64,000 nucleotides of DNA, taken from Paratinospora sagittata. Taxonomy: Eukaryota > Streptophyta > Magnoliopsida > Ranunculales > Menispermaceae. The position numbers and the translations under genes were made by a program. Positions 36,385 through 48,100 of this stretch are shown here, piece after piece. Where the stretch lies: contig CM069593.1 in assembly GCA_035771175.1 (NCBI GenBank), positions 47,119,554 to 47,183,553 of the forward strand, in the 5' to 3' direction. The notes beneath the pieces are model-generated. The model saw only the letters and a program-made list of their open reading frames with translations, was not told the origin of the DNA and did no database searches. How positions within the stretch are numbered: the first letter of the stretch is position 1; each line of letters begins with the position of its first letter.

Positions 36385-37183
36385 AAAACATTATAAATGA
36401 TTGGTACAATAAGGAGTTTGAATATGTTGTTGAATTCAAAGAACACTGTGATTATTTAAGCTGCAATTGCAAAAAATTTGAATTTAAGGGAATATCTTAC
36501 CACCATATCTTCAAATTGATGGCCTTAAAAGACATTAAGGTGATCAACGAAAGATATCTGTTAAGGAGGTGGAGAAAAGATGTATTCAAACGCCGTTCCA
36601 AGATTTTCTTTGCCAAAGGTTACCCTCACATGATTGACGAATTCAAGAAATTTCAGTAAACAAAAGGTTATTTTCAAGAATGTACTGATCTAGCTTTTGA
36701 TAGTACAAAGAAGATGGACTTTATACAAAGATGTTTGGCAACTCTGAAGAAAGATTTACTTAATTGGAATGGTAGCATGGCAGCCAATGAAGGTATCACA
36801 GTAAACACAGAACAGGCTGGAGATGGGAATTTGAAAATTGGGCGTACTCCAATTTTAGATCCAAATGTTATACGCGGTCGTGGAAGGCCTAAGAGTAATC
36901 ATTACATATCAACGAGGGAAGCTAATCAACAAAATAATTCTACCGGAAGTAGAAGTTCAAATCGCGTAGATCGTGGTATGCGTGGACCTCGTGGATCTCG
37001 TGGAGTTCGTCAAAGGAATAATGATGAGGTACATATAAACTTTAATAATATTCATGCCACATCCTTATATAAATATTTTTTTTGTTTTTTTTTATTTATG
37101 ATTTTCATACCAACGGTCAAGGAGTAGATATTTTAGATTTGAATCAGCCTCCAATTGGAACTCAAAGTAGCCAAGTGAATTAG

Positions 37184-38244
37184 AATTTCAAAATGTGCAT
37201 TGCAAGTTTTATGAATTTCTTTGTATATGATGTTTATTGAACAACCAATTCAAGACTGTGGATATGTAGTTACACTACACTACTATATGAATTTCTTTGT
37301 ATATGATGCGTTTCGGCAGTTTCATAGAGTGATGCAGAGGGTGACACATGGCGTAAGGAGACCCTAACTTAAGCGTTTTTACATATTAGTATATGATATG
37401 ATATGATAAGATAACAACTGTGAGAAAAAATATAATAAAATAAAATTAATGTTTACCTTGTTTAAAAATAATTTTAAAAAAATAATTGTTACACCGTGTA
37501 TTAGAGAAGCCTCAATGGACACTTCTAAGATCCAAGCCATTATCGCAAAAAAGATGAAGAGAAATAAAAATCTCATTGGACACCATATATTAGAGAAGCC
37601 TCCCTACTGTAGACGATTTTTTTTCTTTCCATTTTTTCGGTTTTTTTTTTACTAAATTTTTCCCGAAAAGTTTTCTTCCATCTATTTTTTGGTAACTTAA
37701 CAACTAATCAAAAGAAGGAAGATAATGGTTCTTGATAACTTAACAATGGAGGAAGAGAATGATTTTTTAGATTTCAAAATCAAATTCACTCAACATTTTT
37801 TGTGTTTGAACAAGGTAATAATAGCATGTTTCTTACACTTAGAAGCATGCTTCTTTGCCATTTGTACAGATTGTCGTTGTTCTCTGTCTGAGCACAGAAG
37901 CGAGCTTCTTGTTCCTAGAACGCATTTTTGAGACAAATTGTCGTAGCGTGTTCTCTGTGTGAGCAAAGAAGCGCGCTTCCTCAAACAATAAGCATTATCT
38001 GTCCCTTTTTTTATGATTTTCAAACAATAAGACATATACAAGAAAATTGACAAGATTATGATACCATGTACAAAAGATCTTTTACTTAGCCATTCACATA
38101 ATATTTAACAAAACTTTCAACAAAGATTTCTAACTCCCCTTAACTTTTGTACTACAAAAATATCCTTAATTAAAGTAATCCTAAACAAAAAGGTAGAACT
38201 ACTATTTAACAAAAAATTTCTAACATCCCTTAACTTTTGTACTA
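37184..38244. other. Transposon-rich spacer without a gene
   Basis: AT-rich. Includes 'ggacaccatatattagagaagcctc'-type duplicated phrases (37493-37520 and 37576-37603) and two copies of the 'tgtcgt..gttctctgt.tgagca.agaagcg' repeat at 37871-37911 and 37939-37980. No conserved coding sequence. Confidence 0.5.
37871..37980. repeat. Two direct copies of an unidentified ~42 bp repeat
   Basis: Copy A (about 37871-37911): 'gattgtcgttgttctctgtc' then 'tgagcacagaagcgagcttc'. Copy B (about 37939-37980): 'aattgtcgtagcgtgttctc' then 'tgtgtgagcaaagaagcg'. A third relative lies at about 44094-44140 ('actgtcgtaatatgctctca', 'aaagcacaaaaacgcgtttc'), at the broken edge of a chromovirus. Confidence 0.55.
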
Positions 38245-40000
38245 CTAATTAGCAGATTCAGTATCAACACTTGCATCAACATCAGGAACCGAATAATTAG
38301 AAGGATCAGCAACAAAAGCTTGATCAGCTGCAGCAGCAGCAGCAGCAGCAGATGGATCACTTGGAGGAGAATCATTATCAACACTTGCATCAGCAACAGG
38401 AACAGGTTGATCACTTGAAGGATCAACAACAAAAGCTTGATCAACAACAGGTGGATCACTTGGAGGATTAGCAGAATCATTATCAACACTTGCATCAGTA
38501 CTATGTGAGTGAAGGAGGCATACTCTTTTTGCGTGATTATGCAAATACCAACACGATTCCTTCAGCTTTTGTGAAAGATTGTCATGAGACTCTTCAACCT
38601 TGCCAATGACATGATCCACTTGGTCAAGGTGATTAGTAAGCATGGCTTGAATGGCAACCAATGTTGCTTCTTGAACTTTGGAATCTTTTTCCAACTTGCC
38701 CAGTCGAGTATTCTGATCATCCAACTTTTCATGAATCAAGCAAAAGTTGGATTCAATGTTTTGATTTAACTACTGAATGATCTTTTGAATGAACTCATTT
38801 AGGGAAGAGGTTCCAGAAGAAGATGCAACAGGTGTTGGAGCATTAATAGGAGACATTCCCAACAGAGTTTTGAGGTAAATCATGCTCATTATAAGGAACA
38901 TTAATGTGATCATGTGTAGGAGAGTAATAGGGGTCATCCTCTTGTGGATATTCGAAATTAGGATCATCATCGAAGTCGCCTTCTTTTCCAAATGGTGGTT
39001 CTTGAGCAGCAGGAGGAGGAGGAGGTGCTACTCCATTTACCTGATTTGGAACCCATTCTTGTCCATCTTTATCAAAATGGTACTTCAGGTGCTTCAGAGT
39101 GGTTTCTGCAAGGATTCCATGTTTGGTGATTTTTTTTTTCTCTTTCTCGCCCTCAAGAGGAACTACTTATGTAAGAAAGAATATGGTGAGCTACATAGCA
39201 TATGGGAGTGATGTGGTTTTCTTAGGAGTTTTGATGGCATGATCAACCATCATGTCAAAAAGGCTGACCTTGGTGCGAGTGAGAATGCACCATAAAAGGA
39301 ATAAATCTTTCCTGAACAAGTCACCTTTGCTACCCATCCTAGGGAAGATGCTTCGAATTATTATAAGATGGATTAGCTTGGCAATCAAGGGATATCCGTT
39401 GGTGTTGAGTTTAGGTTCAACGACTTTTATTGTGTTATCATTTAAGATCTGTCTAAGAGCTCCAAGAGGTGTATAATTTGAAAATACAACTTTTTTTTCT
39501 TTTTTTTTGACACACTCAAAATGGTGGAATGCCAAAATACATCTCAAAATGGGTGGGAGTAAAGTAAACATTAACACCACATACTTTTGATTGATGCCTA
39601 TATCTATTGGATTTGGAATTGCAATCAACATTTGAATTAAAAATTCAAACTAGATTCGAGAAGCTATCAGTTGTTGAACAAGCCCACATGCTTCAAATAG
39701 CTTTCTAATGGCTATTTTAGCTTCGACAAAGTAGTCACAGTTTATGGATGTCATAGGTGTAATAGAATGATCGAGGTAATTGGGAGAAATTGGTTCATAT
39801 ACCTTGGTCCTGGGATTAGAAGAGCTAGGTACATTAGCTTGATCATCACTATAATTTGGTTCCCTAGGGTTTGAACCTCGTGATTGAGCTGTTATTGAGG
39901 TTCAGTTGGATAGTTGTCTTTTTCTAGTTGGTTCAATACTAGAGGAAACTTGTAATGCATTCCGTTTAGATCCAATCAGAAGCTTTTTTCTAAGGGACAT
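38245..40000 (-). pseudogene. Degraded gag-like ORF of a plant retroelement ('putative plant transposon protein' type)
   Basis: The minus strand, from ATG at 40000, shows disjointed frames: MSLRKKLLIGSKRNALQ; a mid section IDIGINQKYVVLMFTLLPPI, LHSI-like LFLLWCILTRTKVSLFDMM and KTTSLPYAM; a Pro-rich linker (APPPPPAAQEPPF); and a C-terminal helical/coiled-coil part (LGKLEKDSKVQEATLVAIQA). The last part ends in low-complexity Asp/Ser/Pro/Ala repeats with DASVDNDS units and an eight-Ala run. The mid section resembles the domain annotated as putative plant transposon protein in gag-like ORFs. At least four frame changes or stops make it non-functional. Family assignment is moderate. Confidence 0.5.
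38258..38500 (-). repeat. Imperfect Asp/Ser-rich coding repeat with a GCT/GCA run
   Basis: Three degenerate units of 'tcaacacttgcatc' + 'ggatcacttggagga' + 'aacaaaagcttgatca' (read on plus) form a short minisatellite. It includes a (GCA)n run of about eight at 38328-38350. Confidence 0.7.
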
Positions 40001-41215
40001 TTTGTCAAACACTAGTTGGACACGGTTTTACACAAGAAGAGCGCCCAAGATTCACCAAATGCACCAAAACGAAGACAAACGAAAGATTAAAAACAAGATT
40101 CTTGATAAAAATGCAAATTTTACCTTAGATTTGGAGTTTGAAAGTACGAAAATGAAGTTGGATAATCCTAGGAGTCGAGGAGCAAGGTTGGGAAGAGAAG
40201 GTGGAGTGCGTTTGAGAGTTTGGAAGAAAAAGAAAAAATGAACTTGGTTGCATTAATATAATCATACATAAATAACTTTAGTATAAATAAATTTATATCA
40301 AGATATTACTTAAGATAATCTATCTAAGAGCTCCAATATGTCTATATCCGATTAAAAGATATTAAGTTCTTAAGATTTTTAAGAACTTAATATCTTACCT
40401 TTATAAAAATTGAAAATAAAAATTTTATATTTGTTGCATATTTCCCATATTTGATTAATTTAAATTATTCTTACCTTTGTTTTTTTTAGTTTCATATATA
40501 CATTATGATTTCTTAATGTGTACTTAAGAATTATTTCATTGTTGTATTATGCAAGTACTTATCATTAGAAAATAGAACATTTTCACAGGACGATTGTTTC
40601 AAATTTATTAAAAGTATTTGTTTAAAGGACAAATTATTAAAACATAAATTCATGAAAAATTATGATATAAATAAATTAATAAATCAAAATAAAAATGTAT
40701 TTAAATAAAAAGTATGTCATTAATAAAAATAAATAAATTTAACTTAATCATATATCCTAATGTATATAACAAAAAAAAAATGTAAAGCTAACAAAATCAG
40801 AGCATTGAGTATTGAGTAATTGGAAATGTGATGACACAATGCAGAGATACATAAAAAAGACATCAAGAGTGGGAAATCAAAGATCATTAATTAATCAAGA
40901 AATCTAAATAAAATGTCTTCGTAACTTGGTTGCATATTAAAATTATTTTAGAATATATACTTTGAAATATAATTTTTTGTTTTTTTCATGAAAGAATGTA
41001 TTAATTTTGTTTCTTTATATGCATAAATTATTCCTTAGGAATTTGAAATGATAATTGCAATGTCTCTACATATTGATTGGACATTAATATAATCAAAGTA
41101 TCTATATTAAATAAATTAACATACATAGTTTCATAAAAAGTGTCTCAATCAAAATATATAAGAAATAAAAATTATTAGATATAAGAAATAAAAATTGTTA
41201 GATTGTAAGGAGAAC
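40001..41215. other. AT-rich spacer
   Basis: No gene supported. Very AT-rich with many short A/T runs. 'gatataagaaataaaaatt' is duplicated just left of the chromovirus LTR at about 41160-41200. A frame at 39906-40241 is not conserved in appearance. Confidence 0.5.
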
Positions 41216-43399
41216 TGTCACAACTCACTCCGTACGAGTGACGTCACGACCGGCACAAGACACGGTATATGTCATGTGATGGCGTATATAATACCCTGTT
41301 AGCCTTATCCAAAATCACATCTAAAATTAAGTGACCAACCATAACTCAGTAAATATTCCTAACTATGACATCATATATGCATCTAGTAAAAATCACATAA
41401 TTCAATCCACTCAAAATTATATTTAAACATGCATGAAATATTTTATAATACATACATGCTCATAAATTAATTTCAAACATGCAAAGTTACAATGAAATCA
41501 ACAATTTCCCTCCTGTCAGGAGCGGATAAACACTCCTTATTATCCATCTACAGGGAGTATACGCTTAGACCTCACATTACCGAAATTTCTGTTATGAACC
41601 ATTTTAAATTATGACTAAATCCCAATTTCTTTCAAAAACTATCCCAATTTCTTTCAAAAACTATCGCTTGAACCATGCGATTAATTAATCATCATACGGG
41701 ACCGTCTTTCTGGAAATGATTTTATGTCTTGACTTGCTCTAGCAAGTCCAGGACATGCTCCAAGTAAAGCATTTTCATGAATTCAAAACAATGCAATAAC
41801 TAAATATATATTCATGATTTGAAACACATTATTTATATTTTACAATGTCATATACAAGAACCAAAGTCAAGAAATACTCACATATACAAGATTTGCCTAA
41901 GTCCACAATCTCAATACTTAGCCAATTTTCGACTTTTATCACACAAGTACTTCACTTGTTCATTTCATATCCCCATTTAATAATTTGTTGCACACATATA
42001 AACATACATTCCAGCACATGAACTTAATCAATTATTCATCAAACTAATCATTTGATCACTAATTAATCACTGATTTAATCATAATACATCAATAAACACT
42101 TTACCAATGTGTTCCTCACACCATAACTTTTGCAGCACAACTACTTAGCTTGTGCTCATCACCCAACTAAACTTTATCAAATTCAGTATTTCAATCCCTG
42201 TAAATTTCATAAACACCAACCACCAAGATCAGTTTTCAGCAATTAAACATGTAATCAATTTAATCATTTGACCACCAATTAATTAATAACCAATTTACCT
42301 TTAGCATTTCCAACACTCCAACATTTCCAGCACATGAAGCATACTTGTACTTAACATTAAACTCAGAAATTCATAAGTTCTGTACCTAAATCTCTGTAAT
42401 TTATCATCACAAAATACTCGAGCTCAATTTTCAGCAATTAGCCACATCAAAACATCACAATTCAATTACTGAAATTGGGTTCCAAAACCCCTACTCAGCA
42501 ACGGTCTAGAATACCCAAATCAACCATAGAAAAATCAGCGAAATTATCATCAAGATACTCACCAATGGTCCAGGAATTCATTCCCCATGGTTTGAGCCTC
42601 CAATTCAATCCATTCCAACCCAGAACTTCCATTCTCCAGGTTCAATTCCAACCATAGGAATTCATTGCATGTTACTTATGTTGAGGAAAATGAAGAGAGG
42701 AACAAACAAAAATCAGTAACTTTCACATCAAAACCCATGGAGCTCACCTTGATTTTTTTTTTTTTTTTTTGCTCTCCACGTCCCTCTTCTTCTTCAACGT
42801 TTTCTCTGCAAATTTTCTTGCTCTTGCTGGTTTTCACTTCATTCCAACAACTCAATTTGATCACTCCAGCAACTCAATTTAGATTATGCCAGCAAGCCAT
42901 CAGTTCACAATGTGTTTAATCACCTTGATAGCAAGCTATAATGTGTTCAATTCACTTTGTCAGCAAGCCATTATGTTTAGAAAGAAAAACAAAGATGAGC
43001 ATGAATAAAAATTTATCCCATGCTCCCAAAGCCACTTAATAACCAACTTTCCCTTCTTATAAATCATATCATTTATTTAACTTTAATTCATTTAACAACT
43101 CCTCGATCATAATACTCTCAATTACAACTAAACTATTCAACTATTCAATTACTTTAACCACTCTTCATTCATTAAATTATTTCATTATCCAACTAATACT
43201 ACCATTTTTTATTTAAGTTAATTTAATTATTTCCTTATCTAACGCCAATTCATATATTTAATTCACTTAACTTAATTCACAAATTTATATAGCAACTCAA
43301 GGAATTTATAACTCTAATTTATATATTTATACGTGTATTATACACCTCGATTACACGAAAGTCAATGTATGTATTTAATTAAAACTACAGGTTGTTACA
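41216..43399 (-). mobile_element. 3' LTR of a Ty3/gypsy chromovirus (2184 bp)
   Basis: On the minus strand the LTR runs from TGTAACAACCTG (43399) to GAGTTGTGACA (41216), with TG...CA ends. A polypurine tract, AAGTTGGGGAGAT, abuts its left end (43401-43413), and pol sequence precedes it, so this is the 3' LTR. It is nearly the same length as the solo LTR at 34216-36384 but its sequence and ends differ, so it is a different family. The 5' LTR is not in the window. Confidence 0.75.
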
Positions 43400-43400
43400 A

Positions 43401-44092
43401 TCTCCCCAACTTAAAGAATTCGTCCTCAAAATTTAAAAGTAAGATGAAATATACCTCAAGTGGTGAAAAGATCTGGAACTGTTCCCGCATCAGATCCTCT
43501 CGTTCCCAAGTCTGCTCTTTATTATCATGAAATCTCCACTTGATTTTGACCAGAGGAATCAATTTTTTTCTGAGCTTTTGAACTCTTCTGGCCATAATCT
43601 GTATTGGCTCTTCTGGAAATGTAGTGTCCTCATTAACTTGTAACTGACTCAAGTCTAAAATCTGGGTCAAGTTTGGATACTTAGTCGGGTCTGTATGATA
43701 TTTTCTCAGCATAGAAACATGAAATACATTATGGACACCAGCCAACTGCGGTGGTAGAACAAGTCTGTGATAGAATTAAGGGGTAATTGATATGATTAGT
43801 AGAATTATGAGATTGATATCCATAATTGATATGATTATTAGAATTATGGGGATTGATATCCATAATTATAGTATATCACCTACAATGTCTCCTATTAATC
43901 TGGAGAGACATTATTGACTTTCCTTGTAAAACTCCTGTGTGTATCTTATATATTGTAACAATATACTGTGAATGATATAACAGTGAAATTATTTCTTCAA
44001 TTGTGTTCTTGATAGTCTATAAGCTAATGGACCTATCCTCTCAAAAATCTTTAATGGTCCTACGAAGCGCGGAGCAAGAAATGTACTCTTGA
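43401..44092 (-). pseudogene. Chromovirus pol C-terminus with chromodomain, interrupted
   Basis: Minus strand: FLAPRFVGPLKIFERIGPLA, then (after a 247 bp insertion) LPPQLAGVHNVFHVSMLRKY, and a chromodomain-like end PIQIMARRVQKLRKKLIPLV then KIKWRFHDNKEQTWEREDLM. This is the integrase tail plus chromodomain typical of Tekay/Galadriel-type chromoviruses. Nothing homologous continues right of about 44092, so the element is truncated there. The polypurine tract and LTR follow on the left. Confidence 0.8.
43762..44018. mobile_element. 247 bp insertion, probable small solo LTR, with AGTCT duplication
   Basis: Breaks the chromovirus frame exactly between AYR and LVLPPQ. AGTCT flanks it at 43762-43766 and 44014-44018. 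The insert has a duplicated ~39 bp phrase ('attgatatgattagtagaat' / 'attgatatgattattagaat'), a TATA-like 'cttatatattgtaaca' and a pyrimidine-rich end, as in compact copia LTRs. Exact termini are uncertain because they are not clean TG...CA. Confidence 0.6.
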
Positions 44093-45108
44093 GACACTGT
44101 CGTAATATGCTCTCAGTCAAAGCACAAAAACGCGTTTCCTCACGAGACAAAACACTACTTGTTGATCTTCATATTTTTGTTAAATTCTTTATTTTTTTCA
44201 TGAAAACTGTTGTAGATTACCTGCTTACAATAATAACAATATTATTAATAGCTTAAAAAATAATTAAATGAGATTTTAATATTTTTGATAACTTAAAATC
44301 TCATTAAATGATGGAAGAGAAACAAATTTGAATTTCAAATTCAAATTTAAATGTTTGACTATACGAAGAAAATAAAACATTAGTCAGAAAAAATTGTCTG
44401 CAATAATAAATGACACAACTACCCTTATTTCTTCACACAAAAAAACAAAAATACCCCCCCCCCCCCCGCCCCCATCTGTCTGGATAGAATCTATCCAGGT
44501 AACTTTAGCCTTTTACTAATTATGAAACCTTTAATCATTCATTTAGGTTTTACTTCATTTTTAGCCAAACAAATAGTAAAAAGTCATCCTCATTAATATA
44601 GCAAGAACAAAAATATCCAACCTTTAAGTCGCGATTTGCATCCCTTAAAAAAAAGTCAAAGATTCTAATAAGTTTTTATTTATATATATTTATTAAATAT
44701 TAATATTTTATATATCGTAAATTATATAATAAATATAAATGTATCCTGCTTATGCAATTCCATCATTACACCCAATACTCAAACACTACCCAACACCCGC
44801 ATCCCATTCAGCAAACACGTGTTACCACTCCTCCTCGTTCCACTTCTTATCCCTTGCACGTGCCGAATTTTTCCTGTCCCCATTCACCAACTCTGTCTGC
44901 CTGTTCAGTCCCTATAATCACGACACGTGTCCGCATTAAAAATTCCAACTAACGTAACTTTTTTTATTTATTCCTTACCCAACCTTTTCAAGGGTTCGCA
45001 TTCGCGCCAACGCTGCAACAACTGTTTCTCCCTTAACACACACACACACACACACCACTACTTCACGGCTTCAATCCCAAAAGCCGTCGTTGTAATCGGT
45101 GGCGAGCA
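44093..45108. other. Spacer and 5' flank/UTR of the SSL gene
   Basis: Contains the third copy of the unidentified repeat (about 44094-44140), a C run at 44453-44467, and an (AC)n at about 45037-45055 within the probable 5' UTR. The last 300 bp become GC-richer and pyrimidine-rich, as expected for a leader. No exact TATA or start site is claimed. Confidence 0.5.
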
Positions 45109-48100
45109 ATGGCTGGGGCGGCGCCTGCGAGGGTTGTGGCCGGAGCGGTGTTCTTGTTGTTGGCGCTGTACTGCGCGATCGATCCGTTCAAGCACAGCCT
45201 AATATACGAGTTTCCGGATTTCGAGGTTTACGAGGTGGATTTGCCGGATTGGTCTGAGGTTCGGATGGTTAGAGACGATGAAGATTCGTTGCAGAGATCG
45301 GAGATACGGTTCTTGAACGAGGTTCAGGGACCGGAGAGCATCGCGTTCGATCTGTCAGGTAAGGGACCGTACACCGGGGTCGCCGACGGCCGGATCGTGG
45401 TCTGGAACGGCGAGTCTTGGTCCGATTTCGCTCACACTTCTGCTAACAGGTTCGTTTTGATCTACTTTGTTGACTCGTGTTTTACTTATTACTACGTATA
45501 AAAAAAAATAAAAAAATAAAAAAAAGAGAGAAAAAGAAAATTTTAAAAGATTTTAGGTCGTGTGTGGTCGGGAGGTGGGTCTTAAGTGGTGGTTTCTCAT
45601 TTAAGAAATGAGTATTCTATGGTTTAGAATATTTAATAGTTTAAATTAATTTACTAGTTATTATTAAATAAAATAAATATGACGAAATTTATAAGAAAAA
45701 AATATAAACCACAATATTCCTAATTATGGCATGTGCAATTGTGCTTCTCTACAAATTTTATTTATTTATTTTTCTTAAATGTTACTTTTAATACTATAAG
45801 AGGTGATACATGAAATTAAGAGATTGAGATTGAGATTGAAAAATACTTTGGAAACAAACATGAATCATAAGAAATACATTTTTCTGCAATTCTAAGATCA
45901 TACTCAACGGATCATGCATGCATGCTCTTGGCATGTGATTAGCTACCCTTTTGTATGTATATATATATTGTTGGTGCAAAAATAACTGTTAAAAATATTT
46001 GATACACGCGGGCCCATAAAGTGGTTTTTACAAAATATCAATAAGATAAAGATGGTTTTCTTGATCTTATTCAACTCATATCTCATTAGAGATCCTACTC
46101 TCTCTAATAGTGGGAGTGGCATAGGTAATTACTTGGAGAAGCACAACTTTCTCATGATACGTGGGATACGTGGTTATCTCTTATAAAAGATAACTCCTTG
46201 AGAGAAAAATAATTAACTCAAGAAACTAAGCGTTACGTGAGGTTTTTGAAGAGATTTTGGTGAAAACCAAAAAGGCTAAGTCTTTGACTTGTGATTGTGA
46301 TCATTCTTAAAAGAGTATTTGGGCTATGGATTTTGGTTCAAGGTCGTTTTACTGTACTTCGGAACTCACCGTGCACTCACATAAGATATCGAAACGTTTG
46401 GTAATGCTTCCGTGTTTTTCTATCTAATATTTATTTATAAATAGTATATTTAATTATTACATTTGTATCAGAGCACGGTTAATAAGAGGGCAAATTCGAG
46501 AATTATGATCAGGGGTTCTCACGATGTGAGGGTGGCGAAGCATCAACTCTTACCCTGACATGATCACATGGCTAGCCACCATTGGGGTTGGTTGCAGTCG
46601 ACAGGCTGACCGTAAAATATGTTCTGAGGTCCTCTTACGTGTCACGTGACTTAGTAGGTCACGGTCGTTTGACATGCGTAAGTGAGAAATTAATATCAGA
46701 GCAGTATGACGTTCTCGTGTCTGTGTTGAATGCATGTCTTTTTCTTTTTTGAATTATGTATGTTTTGTGGCATGTTTAAAAGGAAAAACCAATTTTGTGT
46801 GATCATGTTTGGATGAATTTTTTTTTTGAAATAAAAATAAATATATGTGTATTTGGATTGAGTGGTGGTTGCATCGGTGAAAACAGCCACCACCACCACT
46901 ATTTTTTTTTGAAAAATAAAAAATTTAAAAATTAGGAGAGAGGCGCCAAAAACTGGCGACACCCTGTGATGGTAGCTGGAAACCGATGCTCCTATTGTTG
47001 CCGGAATGGTGGTGGGGCGCCAGAATGGCAGAAAACGCCACCACCACCATTTAAAAAAAAGAAAAGAAAAAAAGAGGAGGTGCTTGAGACCGGCAACGCC
47101 GGCGGTTTCACTCGCCGGCTTGGTTGCCAATAGCCAATGGTCGTTTAACAAACCAACAAGGGTGGTGGGGTGGCTAAAAATCAGCCCCACTGCCATAAAA
47201 GGACTAGGCTTGGATCAAGACCGGTTTTGACCCAGGCCAGGCACGAACGGGCACAGCCCAGACCAGACCCAGTCCGGGTCCGACCCAACCCGAATCAGAC
47301 TGACCTGACCCAATCCAGTCTAGTCCGAGTCAATCCGACCGGACCAGCCCGGTCTGGTCCACTCCAACCAGTTTAATAATAAAAATAAAAATTGAGATTA
47401 AATCTGGATTATACATGTTTGATGAGTTAAAATGAAGACCTTCGGTCAAGTTTTAGAGAAAGTATTGAACAGTAACCTAACCTCATTTTTCAAGATCTTT
47501 CAATCTGTACAGTCAGATTAGATAAAAACTCACAATAACCATAGATCTATCATAACATTCTTAAATTAGATCTAAATCGTTCATAATTGATGAGTTAAGA
47601 TGAAGGACATAAACACATTATTATAAAAATTGTTGAACTGAGACCAAGGTCATTTTTACCTGATCTTGACATCTGTACGGTTAGAAATCAACAATTTGGA
47701 CTTGTATATCACAATCACATTAGACTCATATTTATTCCCTTTTACTTTAATATAGATATGGAATGGGACCCAGATGCTAATGGTGCTTATACCTTGTATT
47801 ACGCTTTTCAAGAGTACAAGCTGAATCCGGAACATACCTTATCAGAATACATTGGCCAAATCAATTTTATGATTTGGGAACTTCTTTGCATGGGTGTGGT
47901 ACTAGATATGGAAGACTATAGTCGGGTTCTTCTTGACTCCATCACTGAAGAATGGAGGGAGTATGTTGACAAAATTAAGGAAAGTTGCAACATATTTAAT
48001 TTTATGAAGATTGTTGAAGAACTTAAAAAAGCAGAGTGGCACAAAATGCGCCTGCTAGAAGAAGAGCACCCTGTTGCTGAGAATGTAAGGCGATCTTTGA

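Larger units (their letters stand above)
32581..37183 (+). pseudogene. FAR1/FHY3-related (MULE-transposase-derived) pseudogene, split by a solo LTR
   Basis: FRS proteins are transposase-derived transcription factors; related MULEs encode the same architecture. Order seen: N-terminus from ATG 32581; FAR1 DNA-binding domain (CGGRKQQYEKFTK, CPVRINAIKRDNRLW, ISEHNHELHP); MULE core from 33364 (VVSFDTTYLVNKYRMPFATF, GINHHGQSILLGCAL, HRYCLWHI); SWIM region after the insertion (CNCKKFEFKG then YHHIFKL); Gly/Arg-rich tail; possible end DILDLNQPPIG. Damage: frame breaks near 32805 and 32873, in-frame TAG (about 32860) and TAA at 33352, a frame break near 34070, the 2.2 kb LTR between ILEKV and NIINDWYNKEF, and replacement of the SWIM third ligand (usually C-x-H) by Tyr. 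It is a dead copy; I cannot tell a transposon relic from a decayed host gene. Confidence 0.82.

Noticed and set aside
47006..47376. Arg/Pro-rich open frames
   Set aside because: Low-complexity leader of the copia element made of short GC-rich repeats; no conserved protein pattern.
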